Shown piece by piece: positions 53,854 to 63,193 of a DNA stretch of 64,000 nt. Below the pieces are notes generated by a model. It was not told where the DNA came from. It made no database searches and saw only the letters and a program-made list of their open reading frames with translations. A program made the position numbers and the translations under genes. Each line of letters opens with the position of its first letter. Position 1 is the first letter of the stretch. This stretch comes from Massilia sp. Bi118 (GTDB lineage Bacteria; Pseudomonadota; Gammaproteobacteria; Burkholderiales; Burkholderiaceae_D), in contig NZ_CAKKMV010000016.1 of the NCBI RefSeq assembly GCF_918697865.1, positions 1-64,000 of the forward strand, written 5' to 3'.

Positions 53854-54945
53854 ATGATCGCAAGCAAAGGAACGCCCTTCGGCGACTGGGGCGCCATGGT
53901 CCTGAAGCAGATGGACCACAGCCGCCAGGCGCGCGGGCAGATGATGGAGCGCGCAGGCTACGGCCCGCGCCCGACCCCGTCCACCGTCCTGCACCGCGAG
54001 CCGGGCTTGAAGCTGCGCCGCTACGGCCCGCGGGCCGCCGAAGGGCCGTCCGTGCTGCTGGTGCCGGCGCCCATCAAGCGCGCCTATATCTGGGACCTGG
54101 CGCCCGAAGTCAGCGTGGTGCGGCGCTGGGTCGAGCACGGCTACCGGGTTTATATGGCGGAATGGGAGCCGCTGGGCGAACACAGCCAGGGACAGGACTT
54201 CGGCCTGGCCGACTATGCCGGCCGCCTGCTCGGCGCCTGCCGCCAGGCCATCGGCGAGGACGGGGCCGGCGGCAAGCCGGTCATCGCCGGCCACTCGCTG
54301 GGCGGCGTGCTGGCGGCCATCCACAGCTGCCTCCATCCGGGCGAACTGCGCGCCACCATCCTGCTGGAGTCGCCGCTGCACTTCCAGCCGGGCTCCTGCT
54401 GCTTCAACGGACTGGTCAAGGTCACGCCGGACGCCCGCCAACTGGCCGAGCGCTTCGGCCATGTGCCGGGCGCCTTCCTCAACACCATGAGCGCCATGGC
54501 CGAGCCGATCGCCTTCCAGTGGGAACGCTGGACGGACCGCTGGCTCTCGCTGGCCGACCCGCAGGCCCTCGCCACCCACATGCAGGTGGAGCGCTGGACC
54601 CACGACGAATTCGCGCTGCCGGCGCGGCTGTTCGGCGACATCGTCGAATCGCTGTACCGCCGGGACCAGTTCATGCAGGGCGAACTGGACATCGGTGGGC
54701 AGCGCATCGGTCCGCAGTCCCTGCGCACGCCGCTGCTCGGCGTGATCGACCCGCGCAGCAAGCTGATCCCACCGGCGGCCGTGCTGTCCTTCCACGAGGC
54801 GGCAGCGAGCCCGCGCAAGCAGGTGCTGCATTACGGGGGCGACGTCGGCGTCAACCTGCAGCATGTGGGCGTGCTGGTGGGGCGCAGCGCCCATGCGCGG
54901 ATCTGGCCGGCAATCTTCGACTGGCTGGACGGCGTGCGGGACTAG
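53854..54945 (+). CDS. Alpha/beta hydrolase related to class III PHA synthase
   Basis: This 363-residue protein resembles the PhaC/PhaE-type alpha/beta hydrolase fold (VLLVPAPIKRAYIWDLAPEVSVVRRWVEHGYRVYMAEW). The nucleophile elbow is GHSLGG with serine, whereas PHA synthases use cysteine (GxCxG), so it is more likely an esterase, thioesterase or depolymerase-like enzyme than a polymerase. The C-terminal GVNLQHVGVLVG holds the candidate His. No other PHA gene is nearby. The start at 53854 is chosen over a longer frame because family similarity begins there; the ribosome-binding site is weak. Confidence 0.78.
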   Translation: MIASKGTPFGDWGAMVLKQMDHSRQARGQMMERAGYGPRPTPSTVLHREPGLKLRRYGPRAAEGPSVLLVPAPIKRAYIWDLAPEVSVVRRWVEHGYRVYMAEWEPLGEHSQGQDFGLADYAGRLLGACRQAIGEDGAGGKPVIAGHSLGGVLAAIHSCLHPGELRATILLESPLHFQPGSCCFNGLVKVTPDARQLAERFGHVPGAFLNTMSAMAEPIAFQWERWTDRWLSLADPQALATHMQVERWTHDEFALPARLFGDIVESLYRRDQFMQGELDIGGQRIGPQSLRTPLLGVIDPRSKLIPPAAVLSFHEAAASPRKQVLHYGGDVGVNLQHVGVLVGRSAHARIWPAIFDWLDGVRD

Positions 54946-55689
54946 TCAGAGCGGCCGCAGGAAGAGACCGACCGTCAGCGTAGCACCGATACAGACGATG
55001 GCCACGCGCAGCGCCTTCTCGTTGACCCGGTGCAGGGCCCAGGTGCCGGCCAGGCCGCCGAGGACGGCGCCCACCGCCAGCACCCCGGCCTGCAGCCAGT
55101 GCAGCTCCGGCGAGGTGATGAACAGGGCCACCGCCGATGCGTTCATCACACCCGCCAGCACGTTCTTGGTGCCGCCGGCATTGCGCGCCGACAGTCCGGC
55201 CATGGTCAGCGCCGCCATCATGAGGATGCCGATGCCGCCGCCGAAATAGCCGCCGTAGACCGCGATCAGGAACTGCGCGGTGCCGGTCACGACCGGGCCG
55301 AGGTGGGCCGCCTTTTCCGCGGACGCCTTGCGGAAGAAACTGCCCCAGGTGAAGACGGCGGTGGCGAACAGCACCAGCCAGGGCACCAGGCGCGCGAACA
55401 CCTTGGGCGAAGTGTGCAGCAGCAGCAGGCCCCCTAGCGCACCGCCGAGCACGCTCAGTATGAACAGGGTGCGGAAGCGCAGCCCGGCCGCCCCGCTCAC
55501 CAGCTTGCGGCCGGCATAGCCCGAGGTCAGCTGGCCGGGAAACAGCGCCACGGTCGAGGTGATGTTGGCGGCCAGCGGCGACATGCCGGACAGGATCAGC
55601 GCCGGCAGGGTGACGAAGGAGCCGCCGCCGGCCAGGGTGTTCTGGATGCCGGCCCAGAGGCCGGCGAGGAAGATCAGCGCGAGCAACAT
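54946..55689 (-). CDS. TauE/SafE (TSUP) family exporter
   Basis: This 247-residue inner-membrane protein has about eight TM helices in two repeats, of the sulfite exporter TauE/SafE family (GLWAGIQNTLAGGGSFVTLPALILSG in the first helix pair, GGYFGGGIGILMMAALTM in the second). TSUP proteins export sulfite, sulfoacetate or other organic anions. It starts 10 bases after the stop of lldD, so they are one operon; transport of lactate or a related anion is possible by context, but unproven. Confidence 0.88.
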   Translation of the reverse strand: MLLALIFLAGLWAGIQNTLAGGGSFVTLPALILSGMSPLAANITSTVALFPGQLTSGYAGRKLVSGAAGLRFRTLFILSVLGGALGGLLLLHTSPKVFARLVPWLVLFATAVFTWGSFFRKASAEKAAHLGPVVTGTAQFLIAVYGGYFGGGIGILMMAALTMAGLSARNAGGTKNVLAGVMNASAVALFITSPELHWLQAGVLAVGAVLGGLAGTWALHRVNEKALRVAIVCIGATLTVGLFLRPL

Positions 55690-55699
55690 GGCGCGCGGC

Positions 55700-56839
55700 T
55701 CACGCCCGGTCCGCCAGCAGATGCGGCCCGATCTCCGCCACCGACTTCACCCCGGTCAGCACCATGTTCGTCCGCAAATCCTTCTCCATGATCGCCAGCA
55801 GGCGTTCGACCCCGGCCTGGCCGTGCGTGGCCAGCGCGTAGATGAAGGCGCGTCCGAGCAGCACGCCGTCGGCGCCCAGCGCCAGCATGCGGAACACGTC
55901 GGTGCCGGTACGCACGCCGCCGTCGGCGAAGAGGGTCATCCTGCCCTTGACCTCATTCGCGATCGCCGGCAGCACGCTGGTGGAGGATGGCGCGCCGTCC
56001 AGCTGGCGGCCGCCGTGGTTCGAGACGACGATGCCGTCGGCGCCGAAGTCCAGGGCGTCGCGCGCGTCCTCGACGTCGAGGATGCCTTTCAGGATCAGCT
56101 GCCCCTTCCACTCGTCGCGGATCCACTGCAGGTCCTGCCAGGAGATGCCGGGGTCGAAGTTGGAACCCAGCCAGCCGATATAGTCTTCGAGGCCGGTGGC
56201 GTGGCCGCGGTAGGCCGAAATGTTGCCCAGATCGTGAGGGCGGCCGAACAGGCCGACGTCCCAGGCCCAGCGCGGGTGCATCATCGCCTGCAGCATGCGG
56301 CGGCGCGGGCCGGCCGGGCCGCTCATGCCGCTGTGCAGGTCGCGGTAGCGGTTGCCGGGGACCGGCATGTCGACCGTAAAGATCAGGGTGGTGGCGCCCA
56401 GCTCGCTGGCGCGTCGCATCACGTCGCGCATGAAGCCGCGGTCCTTCAGCACATACAGCTGGAACCAGATCGGCTTGCCGGCCTTGGCCGCAACCTCGGC
56501 CAGCGAACAGACCGAGACCGTCGACTGGATGAAGGGAATGTTCGCCTTGCCGGCGGCCTGCACCGCCTGGACTTCGCCGCGGCGCGCATACATGCCGGCC
56601 AGGCCGACCGGCGCCAGCGCGATCGGCAAGGCGTAGTCCTGGCCGAACCAGTGGGTCGCCAGGTCGAGGGATTCGGAGCCGCGCAGCACGCGCTGGCGCA
56701 GCTTGACGTTCTGCAGGTCGTCGACGTTGGCGCGCAGGGTCTGCTCGGCGCCGGCGCCGCCGTCGAGGTAGTGGAACAGGAAGGGAGGCAGCTTGCGGCG
56801 CGCGGCTTCGCGGAAGTCGGTGGCGGAAGAAATGATCAT
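55700..56839 (-). CDS. lldD: FMN-dependent L-lactate dehydrogenase
   Basis: This 379-residue FMN enzyme of the alpha-hydroxy acid oxidase family oxidises L-lactate to pyruvate at the inner membrane and passes electrons to quinone. The N-terminus MIISSATDFREAARRKLPP closely follows LldD. FMN and active-site motifs are FTVDMPVPGNRYRD, KGILDVEDA, and SNHGGRQLDG with the catalytic His near residue 273. The frame is open 28 codons earlier, but the family start is at 56839. The ribosome-binding site is weak. It is co-transcribed with a TauE-type exporter. Confidence 0.93.
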   Translation of the reverse strand: MIISSATDFREAARRKLPPFLFHYLDGGAGAEQTLRANVDDLQNVKLRQRVLRGSESLDLATHWFGQDYALPIALAPVGLAGMYARRGEVQAVQAAGKANIPFIQSTVSVCSLAEVAAKAGKPIWFQLYVLKDRGFMRDVMRRASELGATTLIFTVDMPVPGNRYRDLHSGMSGPAGPRRRMLQAMMHPRWAWDVGLFGRPHDLGNISAYRGHATGLEDYIGWLGSNFDPGISWQDLQWIRDEWKGQLILKGILDVEDARDALDFGADGIVVSNHGGRQLDGAPSSTSVLPAIANEVKGRMTLFADGGVRTGTDVFRMLALGADGVLLGRAFIYALATHGQAGVERLLAIMEKDLRTNMVLTGVKSVAEIGPHLLADRA

Positions 56840-56990
56840 GAACGGGACGCTGGACGGTAACGGTTGATTATTCTTTTCGTATGGTCCAGTGTACGACGAA
56901 ACGCGCACGGATGGGCATGCCAACCGCTTTAATCAGCCCAGTGATGCTATAGTCTCCACCCTCTTTTCACCCGACAGTAAAGACATCAAG

Positions 56991-57671
56991 ATGTTCCCGG
57001 CAGTTTCCCTCGACGTGGCGGCGGCCCTCAAGACGCTCGTCCTGACCCTCGACCTGGTCGGCACCTTCGTGTTTGCCCTGAGCGGCGCCACCGCCGGCGT
57101 CAAGCGCCGGCTGGACATCTTCGGGGTGCTGGTGCTGTCCTTCGTGGCGGCGAATTCCGGCGGCATCGTGCGCGACCTGCTGATCGGGGCGACACCGCCG
57201 GCCGCCATCAGCGACTGGCGCTACCTGGTGGTGTCGGTGGCGGCGGGCGTGCTGATCTTCTTCTGGTATCCGAAGGTGCGCCATCTGCGCAACCCGGTGC
57301 TGGTGTTCGACGGCGCCGGCCTGGCGCTGTTTTGCGTGGCCGGCGCCCAGAAGGCGCTGGTGTACGGCCTCGCCCCGTGGATGGCAGCCCTGCTCGGCAT
57401 GCTGACCGGGGTCGGCGGCGGCGTCGCGCGCGACGTCCTGCTGTCACAGGTGCCGGCCGTGCTGCGCGCCGAGGTGTATGCGGTGGCGGCCCTGGCCGGC
57501 GCCGGCGTCGTCGTCATTGGCCACGTCCTGGGCCTGCCGTCGGCGCCGATGGCCAGCGCCGGCGCCGTCCTGTGCTTCGCCCTGCGCATGGCGGCAATCC
57601 GCTACGACTGGCACCTGCCGGTCGCGCGCGATCCCGAGGAGCAGGAAGCGGAAGCCAGGGATGGAAGATGA
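56991..57671 (+). CDS. TRIC-type cation channel family protein (YicG/UPF0126)
   Basis: This 226-residue inner-membrane protein has about seven TM helices in two repeats, each with a conserved GG(I/V)xRD motif: NSGGIVRDLLIG and GVGGGVARDVLLSQVPAVLRAE. This is the trimeric intracellular cation channel (TRIC)-like family. The charged C-terminus (RDPEEQEAEARDGR) is cytoplasmic. I chose MFPAVSLDVA; the frame is open 34 codons earlier with no homology. It is divergent from lldD, with a 151-base gap showing no strong promoter consensus. Confidence 0.9.
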   Translation: MFPAVSLDVAAALKTLVLTLDLVGTFVFALSGATAGVKRRLDIFGVLVLSFVAANSGGIVRDLLIGATPPAAISDWRYLVVSVAAGVLIFFWYPKVRHLRNPVLVFDGAGLALFCVAGAQKALVYGLAPWMAALLGMLTGVGGGVARDVLLSQVPAVLRAEVYAVAALAGAGVVVIGHVLGLPSAPMASAGAVLCFALRMAAIRYDWHLPVARDPEEQEAEARDGR

Positions 57672-57752
57672 GCTCGCTTTGAGCTGAGTCAGGTCCCCTC
57701 CTGGATCGTCGGCGCATCCTGAAGGCTTGCGTCAATACCGCGAGGGGCTGAC

Positions 57753-58334
57753 ATGAAACCAGGAGCGATTCCCGCTTATCCCGCCAGCATCCGGCGGTCT
57801 CCCGTCAACCTCGCTTTCAGCGCCCTGCTGTTTTCCTTCCTCGGCTGGGTCATCCTCGAACGCTGGAGCTTCGGCGCCCGCGCCGGCATCGTCCCGCATC
57901 TCGTGATTACCCTGGCCTGCGCACCGGTCCTGGCCTGCTCCCTGCGCCGCTTCCGCGCCGCCTGCCCGCGCCACCTGCGCGCAAGCACGCGGCCGCGCGG
58001 CGCACTGCTCGGCGGCGGCCTGGCGCTGGCCATGCTGTTCGCCGCCGGGGCCCTGTTCGGCTTTGCTGTCGGCAGCGGCCTGGTGAGCATGGTGGCGCTG
58101 TCCGTGCTGCTGTGCTGCCTCATGCCCTGGACCCGCCTGCGCGCCCACCAGCAGCACCTGTTCCTGTCTTTCCTCGCGGTGGCCGCCGGCGCGCTGCTAG
58201 CCGCGAACCTCGTCAACCCCAAAATGAACCTGCTGGTGGCCCTGCCGGCGGCCTGGTGCCTGTGGGCCGCCGCGGCGCTGCTGTGCATCGGCTTGTGCGG
58301 CGGCGAGCTGATGAAGAAAAAGGGCGGGTTCTGA
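57753..58334 (+). CDS. Hypothetical polytopic membrane protein
   Basis: This 193-residue protein has about six hydrophobic segments and two Arg-rich loops (SLRRFRAACPRHLRASTRPR and PWTRLRAHQQ). It has a family look of small membrane proteins but I recognise no domain. A GAGGGG site is 6 bases before the ATG. It lies between the TRIC-like gene and the xanthine/uracil permease, on the same strand, with gaps of 81 and 49 bases. Function unknown. Confidence 0.7.
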   Translation: MKPGAIPAYPASIRRSPVNLAFSALLFSFLGWVILERWSFGARAGIVPHLVITLACAPVLACSLRRFRAACPRHLRASTRPRGALLGGGLALAMLFAAGALFGFAVGSGLVSMVALSVLLCCLMPWTRLRAHQQHLFLSFLAVAAGALLAANLVNPKMNLLVALPAAWCLWAAAALLCIGLCGGELMKKKGGF

Positions 58335-58383
58335 GCCCGGCGGTCACGAGCGGGTAAAATCGCGCTTTTGCCGCGAGCCCGCC

Positions 58384-59763
58384 ATGAACACACGACCGCC
58401 CCTCCCCGCAGCCACGCCGCCCGTTCCCGACCTGGTCCTCGGCCTCGAAGACCGCCCACGCGCCGCCATCGGCATCCTGGCCGCCCTGCAGCACCTGCTG
58501 GCCATCATCGTCCCCATCGTCACACCCGGACTGCTGATCTGCCAGGCGCTGGGCGTCTCCGCGCGCGACACCAACCTGATCGTCTCGATGTCGCTGGTGG
58601 TGTCCGGCATTGCCACCTTCGTCCAGTGCCGCCGCTTCGGCCCCTTCGGCGCCGGACTGCTGATCGTGCAGGGCACCAGCTTCAACTTCGTCGGCCCCCT
58701 GATCGCCGGCGGCACGCTGATGGTCAAGGGCGGCACGCCGGTCGAAACCGTGATGGCCGCGATCTTCGGCGTGGTGGTGGCCGGCTCTTTCATCGAGATG
58801 GGCGTGTCGCGCATCCTGCCTTTCGTGAAGCGCATGATCACGCCGCTGGTCACCGGCATCGTGGTGCTGATGATCGGCCTCACCCTGATCAAGGTCGGCC
58901 TGATCAGCATGGGCGGCGGCTTTGCCGCGATGTCGAACGGGACCTTCGCCAACGGCGAGAACCTGCTGCTGTCCGGCGTGGTCCTGGCGATCATCGTGCT
59001 GCTGAACCGCGTGCCGGTGGTGTGGATGCGCAGCGGCGCCATCATCATCGCGCTGGCGGTCGGCTACCTGCTGGCCGGTTCGCTGGGACGCCTGGACTTC
59101 ACGGGCATGCGCCAGGCGGCCTTTTTCCAGGTGCCGCAGCCGCTGCATTTCGGCCTGGGCTTTTCGTGGTCCCTGTTCATTCCGATGATCGTGATCTACC
59201 TGGTTACCTCCCTCGAAGCCATCGGCGACGTGACCGCGACCAGCAAGGTCTCGCGCGAGCCGGTCGAGGGCGAGACCTGGATGCGGCGCATCAAGGGCGG
59301 GGTGCTGGTCAACGGCGCCAACTCGCTGCTGGCCGGCCTGCTGAACACCTTCCCCAGCTCGATCTTCGCCCAGAATAACGGCGTGATCCAGCTGACCGGC
59401 ATCGCCAGCCGCCATGTCGGCATGTGGATCGCCCTCTTCCTCGTCGTTCTTGGCCTGTTCCCGGGCGTGGCCGGCGTAATCCAGGCGGTCCCGGAACCGG
59501 TGCTCGGCGGCGCGGCGATGGTGATGTTCGGCGCGGTGGCGGCGGCCGGCATCAATATCCTGGCCAGCGTGACCCTGGACCGCCGCGCCCTGCTCATCAT
59601 CGCGGTGTCGCTGGCGCTGGGCCTGGGCGTGTCGCAGGTGCCGGAATTCCTGGCGCATATCCCGTCGGCGCTGCGCCACGTGCTGGAGTCGGGGGTGGCG
59701 ACCGGCGGCATCTGCGCGGTGCTGATGAACTGGTTCCTGCCCGCCGTGCACGAGGCCAGCTAG
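58384..59763 (+). CDS. Nucleobase:cation symporter-2 family permease (xanthine/uracil type)
   Basis: This 459-residue transporter has 14 TM helices of the NCS2/NAT family and imports xanthine, uric acid or uracil with protons. Motifs are LAALQHLLAIIVPIVTPG in TM1, GTSFNFVGPL, and the signature region TSLEAIGDVTATSKVS with QNNGVIQLTGIASR. A more exact substrate is not fixed. The stop shares CTAG with the stop of fdhD on the other strand, so the two genes are convergent with 4-base overlap. No xanthine dehydrogenase is in the window. Confidence 0.9.
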   Translation: MNTRPPLPAATPPVPDLVLGLEDRPRAAIGILAALQHLLAIIVPIVTPGLLICQALGVSARDTNLIVSMSLVVSGIATFVQCRRFGPFGAGLLIVQGTSFNFVGPLIAGGTLMVKGGTPVETVMAAIFGVVVAGSFIEMGVSRILPFVKRMITPLVTGIVVLMIGLTLIKVGLISMGGGFAAMSNGTFANGENLLLSGVVLAIIVLLNRVPVVWMRSGAIIIALAVGYLLAGSLGRLDFTGMRQAAFFQVPQPLHFGLGFSWSLFIPMIVIYLVTSLEAIGDVTATSKVSREPVEGETWMRRIKGGVLVNGANSLLAGLLNTFPSSIFAQNNGVIQLTGIASRHVGMWIALFLVVLGLFPGVAGVIQAVPEPVLGGAAMVMFGAVAAAGINILASVTLDRRALLIIAVSLALGLGVSQVPEFLAHIPSALRHVLESGVATGGICAVLMNWFLPAVHEAS

Positions 59764-60611
59764 TCGAGACCGAGATGCTGCGGGTGGGTGTAGCAGACGA
59801 AATCCCGCCCGCGCGCAAAGGCCAGCAGGGTCATGCCGGCCTGCTCGGCCAGCTCCACCGCCGCCAGGGTCGGCGCCGACATGCCGACCAGCGCCGGCAC
59901 CCCGGCCATGATGGCCTTCTGCGCCATCTCGTAACTGACCCGGCTGGTGATCAGCAGGAAGCCGTCCGCCGGCTGGCTGCGCGCCCGCGCCATCGCGCCG
60001 ATCACCTTGTCGAGCGCATTGTGGCGGCCGACGTCTTCACGCACGATCTGCAGCCCGCCGTCCATGCTGCACCAGGCGGCCGCATGGGCGGCGCCGGTCG
60101 AGCGCGCGAGGGCCTGCTCGGCGCCGACGGCATCGAGGGCGCGCCGCACCGCCGCCACATGGAAGCCGCGCGCCGGCGCCAGTTCCAGCAGCGGACGCGC
60201 CACCTGCTGCAGGCTGTCCACGCCGCACAGGCCGCAGCCGGTGCGCCCGGCCAGCGTGCGGCGCCGCTCCTTCAGGGCCATGAAGGCCGCCGCGGCGATC
60301 CGCAGCTGCACGGCGATGCCGTCGCGGCCCGGTTCGACCTCGATGCCGTAGCAATCGCCCGGCCGCGCGATGATGCCTTCGCTGAGCGAAAAGCCGAGCG
60401 CGAATTCTTCGAGGTCGGCCGGCGTGGCCATCATCACGGCATGCGAGATGCCGTTGTAGACCAGGGCCACCGGGACCTCGTCGACCACCATGTCCTCGAC
60501 GGTGGCGAGGACCTCCTTGCGCATGCGCAGGACGTGACGCGCACGCGCGGGCGCCGGCGGTGCGAGCGCCGGGCTATCGGGACTGCCTGAGAAATCGAAC
60601 TGTGCATGCAT
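59760..60611 (-). CDS. fdhD: Formate dehydrogenase accessory sulfurtransferase FdhD
   Basis: This 283-residue protein matches FdhD, which transfers sulfur from IscS to the molybdenum cofactor of formate dehydrogenases. The conserved Cys-containing GRTGCGLCG loop (about 131-139) carries the two active Cys, and EDVGRHNALDKVIG and SYEMAQKAIMAGVP are family hallmarks. The start MHAQFDFSG was chosen over 43 codons of weak upstream frame. No formate dehydrogenase subunit lies in the window, so the target is elsewhere. Convergent with the permease gene. Confidence 0.93.
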   Translation of the reverse strand: MHAQFDFSGSPDSPALAPPAPARARHVLRMRKEVLATVEDMVVDEVPVALVYNGISHAVMMATPADLEEFALGFSLSEGIIARPGDCYGIEVEPGRDGIAVQLRIAAAAFMALKERRRTLAGRTGCGLCGVDSLQQVARPLLELAPARGFHVAAVRRALDAVGAEQALARSTGAAHAAAWCSMDGGLQIVREDVGRHNALDKVIGAMARARSQPADGFLLITSRVSYEMAQKAIMAGVPALVGMSAPTLAAVELAEQAGMTLLAFARGRDFVCYTHPQHLGLD

Positions 60612-60754
60612 GGGCACAAATCTAGCATTCCGGGCATTTTGCCGGCGCGCGCCACCGCCGATACGCCCAAGGCGGGCCAGCGCACGGAAGGCCGTCCTCA
60701 CGCATGCTACAAGGGACGCCCGGGGCCAGACCCCATGCACGCACAGGAGGGAAC

Positions 60755-61015
60755 ATGCTGAAGATCGGGAACATGGATGGCGAGCGGGTCGAGCGCCTCG
60801 GCGCCCTGGCCGCGCACGTGGTCGAACATGCGCTGGCCTCCGGGCTGAGCTGGGATGAAGCCATCCTCGGCTTCGGGATCGCGGCGCGCGCGTTGGCCGC
60901 GAAAGCAGCCGACAATGGCGCGGGCAGCGTCGATCAGTGTACGGCGCTGGCGGAGCGCCGCCTGAAGTCCGGCATGAACCAGAGCGCGGACGTGCTGCGG
61001 GCCTGGCTGCGCTGA
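60755..61015 (+). CDS. Small hypothetical protein (86 aa)
   Basis: This 86-residue soluble, helix-rich protein has no recognised domain. An AGGAGGGA site precedes MLKIGNMDGERVERL, which argues that it is a real gene. It is divergent from fdhD with 143 bases between, and convergent with the DUF3943 gene 20 bases away. One Cys (SVDQCTALAERR) is present. Function unknown. Confidence 0.65.
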   Translation: MLKIGNMDGERVERLGALAAHVVEHALASGLSWDEAILGFGIAARALAAKAADNGAGSVDQCTALAERRLKSGMNQSADVLRAWLR

Positions 61016-61034
61016 GCCGCCCGCGTCGCCGGCC

Positions 61035-62465
61035 TTACCAGTTCACGGCGCCCATGCTGCGCGCCGGCTGCCAGCTGTAATACAGGCCGACCGAGTCGTA
61101 GCGCTGCTGCCTTTCGACGACGTTCGGGAAGGAAAAGCCGCGCCGGGACGTCAGGTATTTGAGCGTGAGCGCGTGCGGGCCGGACAAGCGGTAGCTGAGC
61201 GAGGCGTCGCCGCGCAGCACGCGGTCCTTGCCGCCGGATTCGAGGCCATGCTGCTTGCCGTCGAAAAAGGCGCTCGAGCTCAGGTCCAGCGACAGCTTGT
61301 TGTCCCAGATGAGGCGCAGTCCCAGCATCGACTGCGGCGCGAAGCCGTAGTGGTATTGGCCGCCCGAGTTGGCGCGGATCGTGCCGGTGGACACATAGCC
61401 GACGCCGGCCGAGGCATGGGCCTGCAGCGCCAGCTCGCGCGCCAGCCACACCTGCATATTGCTGCCCAGAGAGACGCCGGTGCTGGCGATGCGGAACAGC
61501 TGGGGCGACAGGTAGTCGTAGCTGCCGTAGACCCCGGCGATGCCGCGCATCCGCTCACCGTAGCCATAGGTCGTCCCGACCAGCATGCCGCGCGAGGTCA
61601 GGCTTTCGAGGCCGTTCGCGTTCGACACGCGGGCGCGGAACAGGAAGTAGTCGAAGGGCTTGCGATAGGTATAGCCTTCCTTGCCCGGCAGACCGTACTC
61701 CAGCGCGAAGTCGGCCGCGACTTCCCTGCGCTTGGTCGCCAGGGATGGGCCGACGTTGCTGCTCGACGGATTGCTGTAACCCAGCTGCAGGCGCGAGAAG
61801 GTGGCGGGCGTGGCCCCGGCCCACAGCGAGGCGGCGCGGCGCGAGCCCTTCTGGCGGTTGTACTCCAGCGAGGGCGAGACCAGCGCCGCCCCCACTTCGC
61901 GCCATGGCGACGTGCCGTCGCCACGGTCCAGCACCAGGTTGGCCATGCGGTACAGGGCTTCGCCCAGGAAGCTGCCGCCGAAGCTGGTGGTGATCTGGTC
62001 GTTGCGCGAAGGCGGCGTGGTCTCGCCGGCGATTTCCCACACCGCGCTGCCGGCGAAGGCATAGCCCATCGATTCCCAGAACGTCAGGCCGTTGCTGCGC
62101 GCGATATTGAAGTAGACCGAGCCCTGGTAAGGGTGGCCCATCTGGTTGATCTCGAAGGGATCGCGGTCCTCGACCCAGCTGCTGCGCAGGTTGCGGCGCA
62201 CGGAGCCGATGCTGACGCCGTAATCGTCCGGCTTGACGAAGGCGTGGTCGATGCGGTTCAGCACCACCTGGAAGCCGAGGATCTCCAGCGCCGCCGCGCC
62301 GTAGCTCTTGTACTCGCGCGAGTCCGCGAAGACCTGGGTTTCCCTGGGCGGCGCATGGGCCACGGGGATCGCCGCCGGGTCGGCCGGCTGCTGCTTCTCG
62401 ACCTCCTGCGCATGCACTGTGCCGCCGGCCAGCGCGAGCAGGATCGCTTGGGCCAGTAATTTCAT
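61035..62465 (-). CDS. DUF3943 family exported protein, probable outer-membrane beta-barrel
   Basis: This 476-residue protein has a signal peptide (LLAQAILLALAGGTVHA) and is predicted to be beta-barrel-like, with alternating aromatic strands and a C-terminal SVGLYYSWQPARSMGAVNW ending in Trp. It matches DUF3943 (HPYQGSVYFNIARSNGLTFWES and GGSFLGEALYRM are family stretches). Function is unknown; family members are outer-membrane proteins by prediction. GGAGAAA lies just before the ATG; the much longer upstream frame is a shadow of the ABC gene. Confidence 0.82.
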   Translation of the reverse strand: MKLLAQAILLALAGGTVHAQEVEKQQPADPAAIPVAHAPPRETQVFADSREYKSYGAAALEILGFQVVLNRIDHAFVKPDDYGVSIGSVRRNLRSSWVEDRDPFEINQMGHPYQGSVYFNIARSNGLTFWESMGYAFAGSAVWEIAGETTPPSRNDQITTSFGGSFLGEALYRMANLVLDRGDGTSPWREVGAALVSPSLEYNRQKGSRRAASLWAGATPATFSRLQLGYSNPSSSNVGPSLATKRREVAADFALEYGLPGKEGYTYRKPFDYFLFRARVSNANGLESLTSRGMLVGTTYGYGERMRGIAGVYGSYDYLSPQLFRIASTGVSLGSNMQVWLARELALQAHASAGVGYVSTGTIRANSGGQYHYGFAPQSMLGLRLIWDNKLSLDLSSSAFFDGKQHGLESGGKDRVLRGDASLSYRLSGPHALTLKYLTSRRGFSFPNVVERQQRYDSVGLYYSWQPARSMGAVNW

Positions 62466-62545
62466 TTTTCTCCGATTCGCTACGATGCAAAGTATTGGCA
62501 TTAATGTAACAATTACAGATGAACCGTGTCGCACGAGAAAAAACA

Positions 62546-63193
62546 ATGTCCTCCACGCCCTTGTCCAAAATCCCGGCCCCATCCGCCGCACCCGCACGCC
62601 TGAGCGCGCGCGGGCTGCGCTCGCGCTTCGGCGGCCCCTTCGACTTCGAGGTCCGGGCCGGCGAATGCGTCGCCATCCAGGGGCCATCGGGGGCCGGCAA
62701 GAGCGTGCTGCTGCGCATGCTGGCCGACCTCGACCCGCACGAGGGCGAGATCCTGCTCGACGGCCGTTCGTGCGCTTCAATGCCTGCGCCGGCGTGGCGC
62801 GCGCAAGTGGTCTACCAGGCGGCCGAGCCGGCGTGGTGGGAAGCCACGGCGTGCGAACATTTCGGCGACGACCAGGACGGTTTTCTTGACGAGACCCTGC
62901 CCGCGCTCGGCCTTGCCGCCACGCTGCTGGACACGGAAATCGAGCGCCTGTCCACCGGCGAGCGCCAGCGCCTGGCCCTGGTCCGCTCGCTGGCCAGGAA
63001 ACCGCGCGTGCTGCTGCTGGACGAGCCCACCGCGGCGCTCGACCCGGCCTCGGTGGTGCGCGCGGAGGCGCTGCTCGCGGCCTGCCTGGCGCGCGGCATG
63101 GCGCTGCTGATCGTGACCCACGCCGCCGATCAGGCGCAGCGGCTGGCGCACCGCATCTTCCACCTCGAGCACGGAAGGCTGACGACGCAATGA
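62546..63193 (+). CDS. fetA: ABC transporter ATP-binding protein, FetA-like
   Basis: This 215-residue ATPase has Walker A GPSGAGKS, a Q-loop region VVYQAAEPAWW, signature LSTGERQRL, Walker B VLLLDEPTAALDP and switch His in VTHAADQA. It is the partner of the UPF0014-type permease that overlaps its stop (4 bases). In E. coli FetAB exports iron and protects against peroxide. The start at 62546 is preferred over an ATG at 62519, which has no ribosome-binding site. It is divergent from the DUF3943 gene. Confidence 0.88.
   Translation: MSSTPLSKIPAPSAAPARLSARGLRSRFGGPFDFEVRAGECVAIQGPSGAGKSVLLRMLADLDPHEGEILLDGRSCASMPAPAWRAQVVYQAAEPAWWEATACEHFGDDQDGFLDETLPALGLAATLLDTEIERLSTGERQRLALVRSLARKPRVLLLDEPTAALDPASVVRAEALLAACLARGMALLIVTHAADQAQRLAHRIFHLEHGRLTTQ

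Noticed and set aside
53751..54983. Alternative 410-residue frame across the PhaC-like hydrolase
   Set aside because: Out of frame with the real gene, Arg/Ala/Gly-rich and without similarity.
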